The translations under genes were made by a program, and so were the position numbers. The notes under the pieces were generated by a model. It searched no databases, had not been told where the DNA came from, and worked only from the letters and a program-made list of their open reading frames with translations. A stretch of 64,000 nt of DNA from Guyanagaster necrorhizus. Lineage: Eukaryota; Basidiomycota; Agaricomycetes; Agaricales; Physalacriaceae. Below are positions 47,376 through 58,600 of this stretch, one piece after another (positions within the stretch are counted from its first letter, which is position 1; the number at the start of each line of letters is the position of its first letter). The stretch is taken from the NCBI RefSeq assembly GCF_019112545.1, contig NW_025064883.1, forward strand, positions 62,001 through 126,000, written 5' to 3'.

Positions 47376-49340
47376 TTATCTCCCTGCGAGACTGGCGTTC
47401 TTATGGACTCGAACGGCGCTCTTCTCTAGTTGCAATGACGGAGAAGACACCATCTCCGATAGAGGCATGGGCAAGGGGTCGACATAGAACGGTACATCCG
47501 AACCATAATACTCCGGATCCTCATTCGAAGGCGCAGTGCGCCGGCTGGGATAGAGGTAATCGTTTTGGCCAATTGAAAGGTCCAAAGACGCCCGATTATA
47601 TTCAAAAAGGTCGCCGCCTTCTAGACGGCCAAGCCTGACACGAGGCCGTCGATAGATAGTGGCATCGTCGTCGGCATAAATTGAAGTCTGAGTAACGGGA
47701 ACAAGGTCAGACAGTCGCTGTGTAGAAGGCTCGATGACCGGTTGTGTTGTCAAACGACGCTCGTGAGTTCGAAGGCGTTGATGGATGCGATTACGTTCGA
47801 TCTCCTCTTCTTCATCATAAGGAATCTCGTTGCCATCCGCATCAAGGTGCGCTTGAAAAAAATAAGTCAATGCATTGATCTCGAGAGTAAATAAAGTGAG
47901 TGGCTCACTCCAACGACGCCGATGAGTCGCAGGTTCTGGCAGGGGAGACGTCACCCTTGGACCGGTAATTGTACCATCCCTAGGTCTGCGAGTATGTATC
48001 CGGCTCTGTGCCGATTGATCCTGCTGAAGCCGATCTCTTGTGGGCATCAACCAGGCCATTGCATCATCCGACCAATCAGCCTGAACATTGTGTACATGTT
48101 CTTGCCCTTCTGAATTGATTCGTCGACTAATGTAGTATCCTCTTCTGTCCTGGTCCTCCATCACACTGCCGTCTCGATCCACCGCACTGCGAGACTGGAA
48201 GTTGGGGTCTGATGGTTGAGCATAACTTAAGGGCTCGTCAAATAGAAGGGGCGGATGTGAGAGTATGGAAGATGTTGGAGTTGGCAAATTCTGAATGGAG
48301 AAGTTTGATAACAACGATAATGTGTCTGACGAGGGAGACACTGGTGACTGCATGGATGTTGGTCGTGAATATCTAAACCTGCGAGAGCCGTAAGATGTCC
48401 TTGGAGTAGGATTAGGTGCCATTTGGCTTCCATTTCTCTGCGTGTTTGGTGTGTCTAAGCTCCGAGTGGGTCGATCACCATTTGTCCGACGGATATTTTC
48501 GAGTAGCAAGTCTACTCTGGCCGATACACCCGGATCAGAACGACGCTGGCGCACAATTGAACGTAAATGTTCAAAATCACGCTCGGCAGAAAGAGGTAAT
48601 GCCAGGAGCTCGTCGGACGCTGACATTGCAACGGGCGAATCAACATAGTTGTTTGAACCTGCTGCTTCAAGAGCTGCAACACGGCGACCAGTGGTTGTGC
48701 TAGGATCGTCACTGAGTTCACGACGGCGTAGCAGGCCTGATTCCAGCAATGATCTTCGTGGCAAACGAGGGGGGCTGATAGGTGAATTCAGGATGAGCGG
48801 AGGAGGAGCTGGGGCTGGTGGGGGCGTCGTGCTTTCTGAAATGGAACCAAGCGGTGCAAGAGGAAGGCGACTGTAACGTGAAGGAACGTCTGAGATGTCA
48901 TTTTCGCGAACGAAATCGAAATAGAGACTTGACCGCGCTGGGTCAGATTGTCGCTCAAGGTCCCGTCCCTCGATTGCAGGCAAGGCGCCTCGAAGCCGGT
49001 CAACTTCAAAGGGCTCATCAGAGGATTCGCCAGAATCATCGAACATGGAGCCTGTAAGCATAATGGCGTCGTGTCTAGGCCTCAGTTCAGAGTCACCTTC
49101 GACCCTGTTCTCCCAATCGCGTGTTGGAATGGCGTCCGACAGTTCCAGCAGGCTTCGTCTCACTTGACGGATTCGACGGTATGCTGCCTGGAGTGCAGTA
49201 GATGCGTGCTGAAGGTTCGTCTGCGTTTGATAATGATCTGGCGCCCGAGACGTAGTCAATGGAGGTTGCGCCACTTGCTCTGGCTCGACATTGGACTGAG
49301 TCGCCGACGACGCTGGTGAGGGGTATGTGTTTGTACTCAT
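47376..49340 (-). CDS. Large disordered protein of unknown function
   Basis: It starts MSTNTYPSPASS at 49340, the first ATG of a frame that stays open to 47376 (about 650 codons). A helical segment near the start reads TALQAAYRRIRQVRRSLLEL, followed by an acidic SSDEPFEVDRL. The rest is rich in Ser, Pro and Arg. Conserved-looking islands are SLYFDFVRENDISDVPSRYSR, ERDFEHLRSIVRQRRSDPG and HLDADGNEIPYDEEEE. A 57-nt segment (47908-47852) has GT-AG borders and a length divisible by three; removing it would delete 19 hydrophobic residues. I recognise no domain. Confidence 0.6.
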   Translation of the reverse strand: MSTNTYPSPASSATQSNVEPEQVAQPPLTTSRAPDHYQTQTNLQHASTALQAAYRRIRQVRRSLLELSDAIPTRDWENRVEGDSELRPRHDAIMLTGSMFDDSGESSDEPFEVDRLRGALPAIEGRDLERQSDPARSSLYFDFVRENDISDVPSRYSRLPLAPLGSISESTTPPPAPAPPPLILNSPISPPRLPRRSLLESGLLRRRELSDDPSTTTGRRVAALEAAGSNNYVDSPVAMSASDELLALPLSAERDFEHLRSIVRQRRSDPGVSARVDLLLENIRRTNGDRPTRSLDTPNTQRNGSQMAPNPTPRTSYGSRRFRYSRPTSMQSPVSPSSDTLSLLSNFSIQNLPTPTSSILSHPPLLFDEPLSYAQPSDPNFQSRSAVDRDGSVMEDQDRRGYYISRRINSEGQEHVHNVQADWSDDAMAWLMPTRDRLQQDQSAQSRIHTRRPRDGTITGPRVTSPLPEPATHRRRWSEPLTLFTLEINALTYFFQAHLDADGNEIPYDEEEEIERNRIHQRLRTHERRLTTQPVIEPSTQRLSDLVPVTQTSIYADDDATIYRRPRVRLGRLEGGDLFEYNRASLDLSIGQNDYLYPSRRTAPSNEDPEYYGSDVPFYVDPLPMPLSEMVSSPSLQLEKSAVRVHKNASLAGR

Positions 49341-49659
49341 CTCTCTAGTGCCCAGGAAATTCTCAGCAGAAGAAAACAAAGAGAAAAGGGATGACGGAAG
49401 GATTGGACGCACTGGACTTGTACTGTCCAAAAACGCTCGCAATTCGCTGGGCGGCCTTTCAACAGTGGAATATTACTGCAGCAGAATTATCTGCTGAGAA
49501 TGTCTAGGTGTATCCTGTGCAGAGGAACGACAATGAGCGGAGAGTCAAAGAAAAAGGGAAACCTGGGAAGCAATCAAAACCGTAACTAGCTGGCGGAGAT
49601 GCTCAAGTCCGAGGTCCGCTTCATTGGACCCGAAGTGGCTGTACAGGAAGCAATAACTT
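49341..49659. promoter_or_regulatory. Divergent promoter region, unknown gene / FPG
   Basis: 319 bp between divergent start codons. No motif that I can name. Confidence 0.35.
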
Positions 49660-51191
49660 ATGCCAGAACTTCCAGGTGTGTAGCCCACATTTTCTTCCAT
49701 ACCTGCAATATCAATTGGCAAACTTAGAAGTAGAAAGAGCATCCAACCTCATCAGGACCGTTGGTCTAGGCAAGAAAATTATTCGAGTCGAGTCATTTGA
49801 AGATGCCATCGTATACTCCGGCACTACTCACACTGAATTTGTGAGCTCTATGTGTGCCTCATGCAACTGATGTTTGAAATGTTACCAGGCTCGTGAATTG
49901 ACTGGAAGGACGATAGATAATGTCGGACGTTACGGTGCCCCTCCTCTCCCCTAGACCGCAATATGCGATACTTAGTAGTAAATTTACTAGGCAAAGTATT
50001 CTATCTCGAATTGAGTAGTGGCGGTCGAATGCCCGTCATGCACTTTGGCATGACAGGAATGCTGCAGGCCAGTCGAAGTTTTGTGCACTTTTTTTAAAAA
50101 AAAAGTAGTCGCTGATTTTGGCACCGTCGTTAGGTCAAAGGACAAATGGCAACGTACTATAGAGAGACACCAAGGAAGGCAGACACAGACTGGCCTCCAC
50201 GTTTCGCCAAAGTGCGCAAAGCTCCGGCATATTCCCGGTCACAATTCCATTCTCATCACTCACATAGTTCATACTGCACCTAGAACCTATGTCTGACACT
50301 GGTCCGACGGACATCATAGAGCTAGCTTTCCTAGATGCTCGCAGGCTAGGCCGAATACGTTTATGTACCTCGCCAACGAAAGAACCGCCAATCTCTGAGC
50401 TGGGATTCGATCCAATTCTGTCAATGCCGTCCTTGGAAGAGTTCCTCAAGCTGGTTGTAAAACGGTCTTGCCCAATCAAAGCGCTGCTTCTGGACCAATC
50501 TTTCAGTGCTGGCGTTGGCAACTGGGTAGCTGGTATGCACCTACAACTGTGCGCTCATACACGAATGACGTAGCTTTGTAGATGAAATATTATATCATGC
50601 TCACGTTCACCCAGAGCAGAGGTGCAACACGTTGACGGAGGAGCAAGTGGCGGCCCTGCGCGACAAGATGGTCTATGTTTGTGAAACGGCAGTCGAAGCG
50701 AACGCAGATGACACAAAATTTCCTGACAATTGGCTTTTTAAACACCGTTGGGTGGGTGGACATCCCATGCATCACGAGACGACACTAACAGTTAGTCTGT
50801 ATCACAGGGTAAAGGAAGAAATACTGCACATAATTTGGCATTGGTACACCTACAACTCGTGTGTTACCTGTGAAATCATGCTCACGAGCTTCGGTAGCCG
50901 TCTGGTAAACCTGCCACAATCAAATGGATATCGGTAGGTGGACGCACTTCCGCATTCGTAATTGAACTCCAAACTACTCCTACCGGGCCTGCGACAGGTA
51001 AGAAGAGGACCCAAAGGGGGGGAAAGGTACGTGCATACCACCAAGTCAGCACGTTCCCTTTTTCATCTCTCCAGAGAACGAAGGTAGGGGAAGACAGCGA
51101 CTTGCCTCCTTTAACGGAATCAGACTCTGAAGAGCGTCCCATCAAACGCCTGGTATGCTACGTTTGCTGTAACAGGGAAAGATGTTTCTAA
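49660..51191 (+). CDS. Formamidopyrimidine-DNA glycosylase (Fpg/MutM family)
   Basis: Base-excision repair glycosylase/AP lyase for oxidised purines. Exon 1 encodes MPELP and joins EVERAS, giving the catalytic N-terminal Pro and Glu. Further landmarks are GRTIDNVGRYGK, MPVMHFGMTGMLQ, ATYYRETPRKA, LAFLDARRLGRIRL, LGFDPI, the helix-two-turns-helix region ALLLDQSFSAGVGNWVADEILY and DNWLFKHRW. The C-terminus reads IKWISVGGRTSAFVIELQ, a zincless finger as in plant and fungal Fpg proteins. About eight introns. The intron after GMTGMLQ either starts GC at 50067 or uses GT at 50083 and adds five residues. A polybasic and acidic tail follows; the last exon end is less certain. Confidence 0.85.
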
Positions 51192-51314
51192 CATCACATC
51201 CTTAGACCCGATCTCATCGCCAGAAAACCGGTGTCTCTCCACCACAAAAAGGGAATCTTTCGAGAGCATCGAAGAAGCATGAGATATAGCAAAAGTAGAT
51301 AGATACACTCAAAA

Positions 51315-53753
51315 CTATTCACTGTCGGACTCCTCGTCGCTGTATTCCTCTGCCTCATCGTCGATGAATCCATTAGCTACTGGGGCATCATCATCATCAT
51401 CCTCATTCTCATCGTCTTCACTGTCTTCAGCTTCCTCCTCTTCGCTCGGTTCATCACTGCTCCCCCCCAACTCCACATCTTCGATACTACCGGCGTCGTC
51501 ACCACTGTCAACTTCGACTTCTACATCCATCTCCTCTTCTTCGTCTTCGCTTTCACCCTCAACATATCTTTTAACGTTCTTGTCCTTAGCTAATTTCTTT
51601 TTAGGAACGAGTGGCGCAGGCGCTACAGATGAACGCATCTCGATCTGAGATAAGACCATGTCCAGTCGCCCACTTAGGGACAACAAGCTCTCCTGCAGTG
51701 CTATCCGAGCAGTGAGTGTCGCATGAAGACCAGAAAGCCGTGCCACGAGATCAGGCATCTGAAGCAGTATGTCAGGCTGGCCACGATACATGCGATTCAA
51801 TTGAGATAACCTACGGTCATCAAGTGTCCGCTATGCACGGCCAGCACCGTTTTCACCCACGCAATCAGAGTTGTACCACGTTGGGAGCCCGCCCCACCGC
51901 CACCGCCCTTCATGTTGCTCGCCCTTGCACCTCTCCCTAACCGTTCCATGCAGACCGTCAATAACGGAACAGCCAACTGAGGCGGTAGAGCCTTCACTGT
52001 ATTTCGTATCAATACAAGATCGGAATGTGCCAGACATGTCTCCATAAGCTTTGAATCTGACGAGTGTAAGGCTTGGAGTAACGTCCGCGTTAAGGAAGAA
52101 GCTGGGACGACAGATATATCATTTTGTACCTTTTTCCCTGAGGGTTTGTGGCGCTTGGAAGATGAGGCTTCTTCATCGTCGCTACCCTCAGGTCGGACAT
52201 TTGCACCGGAGAGTGCTGTTAATCGTTGACCTAGACTGAGCTCAGCAAGATCCACATCCAGTTCGCCTTCGGGATGCTCAAAAGCCAAGTCATCCAAGTC
52301 CGGATCATGCCCAAGCGAAACACCAGAGCCGACCGCCATCGAAGAGGACTCATTATATCGCCTGCGTGGTTCCATCTATGAGAAATGGGAATCAGGGAAT
52401 ACAGTACGATAGGCAACAGTTGCTAACCATAGCTGTTTCGGTGACAAGGCTGGCGGAGACGTCGCCAATTGAAACGTCTTTGATAAATGCACCGGATTCA
52501 TCCAAATATGACTGCATGTAAAGAGTAAATCGTCAAGCATGGATAGGAGACACATGGAGACTTACGACAAGGTCAAATACTGGTCGCACACCTCGCACAA
52601 CTCTTGCTATGCGAATTTGAGCGGGATGTCCTTGAACAAAAGATGCTGCCAGGAGCTGGGCACCGGAAGAATTTTTTGCGGAGGGTACTGCGAGTGTGGA
52701 GCGCGGTAGTAGTGTTGACACTTTGTGGGAAGAGTTGGTAGGCGGAGACAATTCTGCCGGGATGGGGAACACAGATATTCTCCCCGACGCGGCAAGAATC
52801 AAAAGGACTTGACTGGGAGAAGCAGAAGAGTGAAGAAGAGAAATGGCTCTTGCTTCAGAGTCGAGTTGTATTGAAGCAGTGAGTTTCCCCTCTGATGCTT
52901 TCCCTTTGGGAACGGCCCAAACCGATACTACTCTGTCCGCTTCTGCCATAGAAATGAAACGGTCAGAGCGTGACTGAGAGGCATCCCATTGTACGGCTGT
53001 AATGGCTGATGCATGCCCTGAAAAGGATGCTAGTTGATTGTGTTCTTGCAGGTCGGCGGAATCAAAAGATAACAGTCGAAGGGAATGGTTTGCAACGAGG
53101 ATATGGCGTTCGTCTTCCGCACTAGATGGTCGAAGAGCCATGAATGAGAAGGGCACTCGGTCGTCGGATTTCCATGAACCAAGCACACCGTTGTTCTGCA
53201 TATCCCACTTCCGTATAAAGCTGTCGACACTGGATGTCCATATGTTAGAGACATTGTCCGCATTTTTTACGACAATTGCTGATAATATGGCAGCTGTACT
53301 TTGAGGATCGGAGAGGGTTCGTATCACCCGGCCATGAGTGGGAGAGAAGAGAGCCAAGGTGCCATTAGAGAGACCCAGGAGGACGACTTCCACCATCTTT
53401 ATCTGTGCCGTGTCGACACCCTTCTTCCGTTTCTTTTTGCTAGGTGGTTGCTCTACGTTTGGCTTGTCCGTGTCGGATAATTGCAACTGTGCCCATACCA
53501 GCGAAGTTGCCCTGCTTGCCTCAAAAATATGCTCTGCTACGGATTGGCTTGTAGAAGTGTCATAAACGCGTAAACGATGCTTGTCAACAGCGAGGGAGAG
53601 GTATGCGAAAAGATTTCCGTTGGAAGAGAAAGCAGGAAGAACGGTGGTGGTGGTGGCATCCTGCACTGCAGGTTGAGAAATGGCAGAGGTGGCCGCTGGA
53701 CGACCGCGAGGCGGTTTCGACTTGGTCTTTTTCGATTTTTCCGGAGACGCCAT
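51315..53753 (-). CDS. UTP5: SSU processome subunit Utp5 (WDR43 type)
   Basis: t-UTP complex protein for early 18S pre-rRNA transcription and processing in the nucleolus. The N-terminus is MASPEKSKKTKSKPPRG. WD40 blades follow: VLPAFSSNGNLFAYLSL, LRVYDTSTSQ, SNIWTSSVDSFIRKWDM, FSGHASAITAVQWDAS and DRVVSVWAVPKG. The Utp12 domain contains LTRTLLQALHSSDSKLMETCL, VKALPPQLAVPLLTVCMERL and TTLIAWVKTVLAVHSGHL. The C-terminus is strongly acidic (51315-51580), ending EEYSDEESDSE. A few introns near 51800 and 52380-52560. Similar proteins (Utp4, Utp9) lack this exact order. The call is family-level with good fit to Utp5. Confidence 0.82.
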
Positions 53754-53968
53754 GCAGAAGTTGTCGAGCCGAGAATTTTTTTGGGCCGTTGACCACGTGA
53801 TTCAAAGCATCCCAATTTGGATGGATGAGCATCCATGATCCATCTGGCGGAGCTCTCTCTGTTACCACCACCACTCTTCCTCTCTCTGTACTTTTATTAC
53901 ACATCACTCCTCAGGCCGACTGATATTTTTTTTCTCTATATCGCCGTGATTTCGCTGGTCCAGCTCCT
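53754..53968. promoter_or_regulatory. Divergent promoter, UTP5 / CDK
   Basis: 215 bp between start codons. A TC-rich tract (about 53925-53940, tattttttttctctat) precedes the CDK start. Confidence 0.4.
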
Positions 53969-55442
53969 ATGAATTACATTCAGGTGTGTTACAGCTTCAC
54001 TGCCAGTCATGAGCTGATGATACTCAAGTTCCTTCTTGTAGCTCGAGAAACTAGGCGAGCAACGCCCGTGCATTTCTCTGCTTTGCCGCTGATACATGTC
54101 ACAGGAGAAGGCACCTACGCCACAGTATACAAGGTATGACTCCGGGCCCACCCATTCTTGGTCCATAACATTATAATCATGCCCAGGGTCGATCGAGAAC
54201 TACCAATGAGATTGTAGCACTCAAGGAAATCCATCTCGATGCCGAGGAAGGAACCCCATCAACAGCCATCCGAGAAATCTCGCTCATGAAGGAGCTCAAG
54301 CATGTCAACATCGTCCGCCTCCACGACGTCATACACACTGAGACGAAGCTCGTTCTCATTTTCGAGTACTGCGAACAAGATTTGAAGAAGTACATGGACA
54401 AGAATGGCGATCGTGGCGCACTCGACCCAAACACCGTGCGCAGTTTCATGTACCAACTTTTGAAGGGGACAGCGTTTTGTCACGAAAACCAGGTCCTTCA
54501 TCGTGATCTTAAGCCCCAAAATCTCTTGATCAATCGGAAAGGGGAGCTGAAGCTCGGTGATTTTGGATTAGCAAGGGCGTTTGGTGTTCCTGTTAACACG
54601 TTCTCAAACGAAGTGCGTCCGCTTTGGCTGCCTCAACGGCGTCGCTAAAGTTTGCAGGTTGTCACTCTCTGGTACAGAGCTCCAGATGTCCTCCTCGGCT
54701 CACGGACATATAGTACTTCCATCGATGTGTGGTCTTGTGGTTGCATCTTTGCCGAAATGATATCCGGCGTTCCTTTGTTTCGAGGAAGAGACAACCAGGA
54801 TCAACTGCTGCATATCATGCGGGTTATTGGCACGCCGTCAGAGCAGCAGATTAAAACCATATTCAAAGACGCGGTATGTCACATACTCTGGGTGCTGTCT
54901 CTTTGCTGATGCTCATCAGCCCGATATCGCCAATAAACAATTTCCTCGGTATCCGAAGATGAATTTACAACAAGTCATTCCCAAGGCTTCGCCTCATGGT
55001 ATGATACTTCACCGTCGTGTCTTATTATGATATTGATGTGTAATTTCTAGCCCTCGACCTCCTCGAGCGCCTATTGAAGTTCGATCCGTCTGAACGCATA
55101 TCAGCAACCGAGGCGCTCTCCCACCCTTACTTCACTTCCACAGCATCATCTTCTCCCTTCCCTATGGGTGCTCCTCCCGGCTCCATGCCGCCTCCGTCAT
55201 TTAACTTCCCCCACCCTCACGGCCTCCCACCTCAGCACCAACAACAGCAGATGCAACAACAGATCTCCGCCCAGGCGTACCAGAGGCAGGCGCAGAATAT
55301 CCCCATCTTTGGTCAGCACAATGCAACGGCGATACCTGTCCACGCACAGCAACAAGCACAGCATGTACAGAATCAAGTACCCTTGGCCCAAGGCGGGTTC
55401 GGTGCAATGCAATACCCGGCTCAGTATGGCCATGGGCGGTGA
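53969..55442 (+). CDS. PHO85/CDK5-like cyclin-dependent kinase
   Basis: Cyclin-dependent Ser/Thr kinase, probably the Pho85 orthologue for nutrient and phosphate signalling. Exons begin 53969-53983 (MNYIQ), 54042-54054 and 54105. Motifs: [10 protein letters not shown] glycine loop, VALKEIHL, the cyclin helix [51 protein letters not shown] and [12 protein letters not shown]. The [10 protein letters not shown] form is typical of Pho85. The join giving LGEGTY requires a GC donor at 54055. The C-terminus after HPYF carries an extra ~100-residue Pro/Gln-rich tail (QQQQMQQQ) that ends AQYGHGR. The CDK family is certain, the subfamily likely. Confidence 0.9.
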
Positions 55443-55690
55443 CGATTATACTTATTCGTAGGCGTGTATGATAGAATGAACTAGGACTGTGTATACATGC
55501 ACGACAATGTATTGTATTATGGCTTTCGACATTCAATCCTTCTCAACCGCCATTCCAAGAGAGGCATTGCGAGATTAACAGTTGTATCATGTGCTACGTA
55601 TACAGGTAAGATAGGTGTACAAGATGAATGCGTATGTTCAAAGCAAATGCGGATATAGTACTATATGACGAAATAAATAGTTCCCGCCTT

Positions 55691-58600
55691 CTATGTCACT
55701 GGTAGTGATGGCCCAAACATCGATAATAATGATATCAGATCCGCTGCAGAAACATAAGTGAGTAAGTCATCAAAGGCAACCGAAGTGATTTACCCTTCTT
55801 CAATGGTTTACTGAAGAATGCGTTCATGCCTGCACTCAAACACAGCTGCTTCGTGGACTCCTGGCAATCGGCACTCAATGCTACAACTGGGGATGGATTA
55901 ACATAGAGCGAAGGCCGGAATGACAGGGAGCATATCTTACTTGGCAGCATAACGGGTGACTTCCGTTTGTTCTCCACCATCCGTATCCGCTTGGCAGCCT
56001 CCACACCGTCACATATTGGCATATCTGAAAGACAACCGTCAATGCGACACTGCTTCGTAAATAAGACCATACTCACGATGGTCAAAGAGCGCTACTGTGA
56101 AGTGTCCAGGATCCCGTGATTCCCATTCTGTAAAAGCTCGCTCAATAGAACGAGGGATAGAAGTGATTTAATTCTACCTGAGATAGCTTCGTTTCCATTT
56201 GATGTCGCCGTTACATTCAGTTGATACCGTTGCAGCTGCTTAACGAGAAGCTGCTGCGCAATAGGGTTGTCTAAACGGTCTTCAGTTGAGATATCAGTCT
56301 TAAGAAATGCCGACCCCACCTTCCGCAATGAGGACATTGCCATATAGAGTACGTTGTGCTGCAGCTACATTCTGCACTGCTTTAGAAACCTCGGTAGCCG
56401 GAACACTCGGGATGGCGTTGGGAAGGTTCTTCAAGCCAGCAAGCGTCTGCAAGAGTCTGGCTTGGCGGGGTGGCTTTGTCATCTTAACAACACCTGGCGT
56501 GCTGGTTCCAAAGATTGACTGTCGAGATAGGTTTGTCGTAGGAGTGTACAAGTGAATGATTTTTGTGTCCTGCAGAGCGCTGACGTGAAGCGAACGCAGA
56601 AAATGTGCAAGTTCATTAGCATGTTCGTCAGATTGATCATCCAGAATGATGAAATCAAGTGGTGCATGGAGGTTGCTAAAACTTCGAAGAAACATTTCTG
56701 TATCTTGCATGTTTGAGATGAGCGTGACGGTAAAACCCGTAAAGAAAGTGTTCAGCAAAGCTAATGTAACACTGGACCCCGAGCAAACAAGAATTTGAGG
56801 CTGCTGCAAACTCGCCCTGAGATTTTGAATGTCCAGTAAAGACTGAACGATATCATGAGGTGTGAAGAACATGCGAAGGAAAACAAGACGTACCCGCTTC
56901 GACTCTTCGGAATGAAAGATTTTGACGGGAATTGTGAACCAGAACATTGAACCTGCATGCAGTTCTGACTGTACGCCAATAGCACCATTCATAAGTTTGA
57001 CCAATTGTCTCGAAATGGATAGGCCTAGACCAGTTCCTCCAAAACGCCGAGTCGACGAGTTGTCGGCCTGCTGAAATGGCACAAACAGCAGTTCAACGTC
57101 GCTTGGTGAGAGTCCTATACCGCTATCCCTGGCATATTGGTGTCAGCAGGCAGACAGTACAAGCAAAACTGCAGTCTTACCGGATAACAAATTTGATATT
57201 TACTTCATCGGAAGAGGACATAGACGCAGGGTTGGCAACTGAACAGGTTACTTGGACATAACCCTTTTCTGTGAACTTGACTGCATTGCCGATTAGGTTC
57301 ATGAGCACTGAAAAGAGCATTAACCACATGATCGTAGCCAGCAAGCAATTGTTGTTCATTACCTTGTCGGATGCGGGCATCGTCGGCATAAACCCCTGAA
57401 AGTATCAACTGATGAGTTCGCAAACAGGACATTGCGACAGGCTTACATGGCGGTACATCGGGCTCGACATTGAAAGAGAGATCCAGTTTTTTTGCTGCTA
57501 CGGGAAGCAACAATTCCATGCAATCCTAAAAGAATAAATGTGGGGTTACACCGTGATTCGATGAAAGACATACTGCTATGATATTCTACAGATCGTGAGT
57601 CAGCACCCAGGTGAAATATAGACAGATATAAAACTTACCTCCACCAAAAAGCCACACGGTTCAAGCTTCAGGGCTGATACCTAGCATCAGTAATTATTCA
57701 TAATGTGGAATAGTGTACTGACCCGAGGCTTCTAGCTTGCTGTAGTCAAGAATGGAATCGATGATCTACGACAAGTCAAGCTCGTCGCTTGAGCACAAGG
57801 AACGAGCGCTCTACCTTCAACAGCAGTTCGCAAGACTGTTTTGCCGTTTGGACTAATAACATATGCATGAGAATTTTTGAAGTACTGATGTAGATTTGGA
57901 GTCACACCAATTTCACTTTGGCCAGGATTGAGCTCTGTTCCGCTCAGGAGATCAAGAAGACCATAAAAAGAGCTAGACACAACCCATGAGTTGTCAGCAG
58001 CCAAAGTCTAGGAAAAATCAACTAGACCTAAACGGGGTTCGCAACTCATGGCTCATTGACGCCAAAAAGTTACTTTTAATCTGGACATGAAAGTCAGGGA
58101 TACGCCAGGCTTCATTATCGAGCAGAAATACCTTCGTGGCCTTAAGGGCATCTTCTCGACTTTTACGGGCCGTTTCTAGAGCATCTCGCTGAGCAGCAAT
58201 CATTTTCAGATTCTCTCTGGTGCTCGCTTGAACAGAACGGAATAGAAGCGCATTGGATATACTGATGCTCGCTTGTTGACATAAAAGTGTCAACATTATC
58301 ACGATGTTGTGTGAAAATGAGTACTTTGACGACACATATACTGTCCCGAATGTTTGACCACGGTTGCTGAAGATGGGTAAACATATGACCGATCGATAGA
58401 CTGTTTGACGAGCTTCTGCAGCGAATCGAGAGTCAGAAGCAGCATCATCGAATAGAAGTCGTTCCTTCGAGTTTATAGCTGTAATAGATATTAGGCCACA
58501 GAAAATAGCCCTACAATATCTTTGACATACTATGCTGAATTATCGCTTTTTGCAAAGGATCCGCAAGACTTCTGACCGACCGTGGGTGCCTATGACAAAT

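Noticed and set aside
48416..48876. Several plus-strand frames
   Set aside because: Shadows of the long disordered minus-strand gene; no independent splice or motif evidence.
51364..51648. Poly-serine plus-strand frame
   Set aside because: Antisense shadow of the acidic tail of UTP5 (Asp/Glu codons read as Ser on the other strand).
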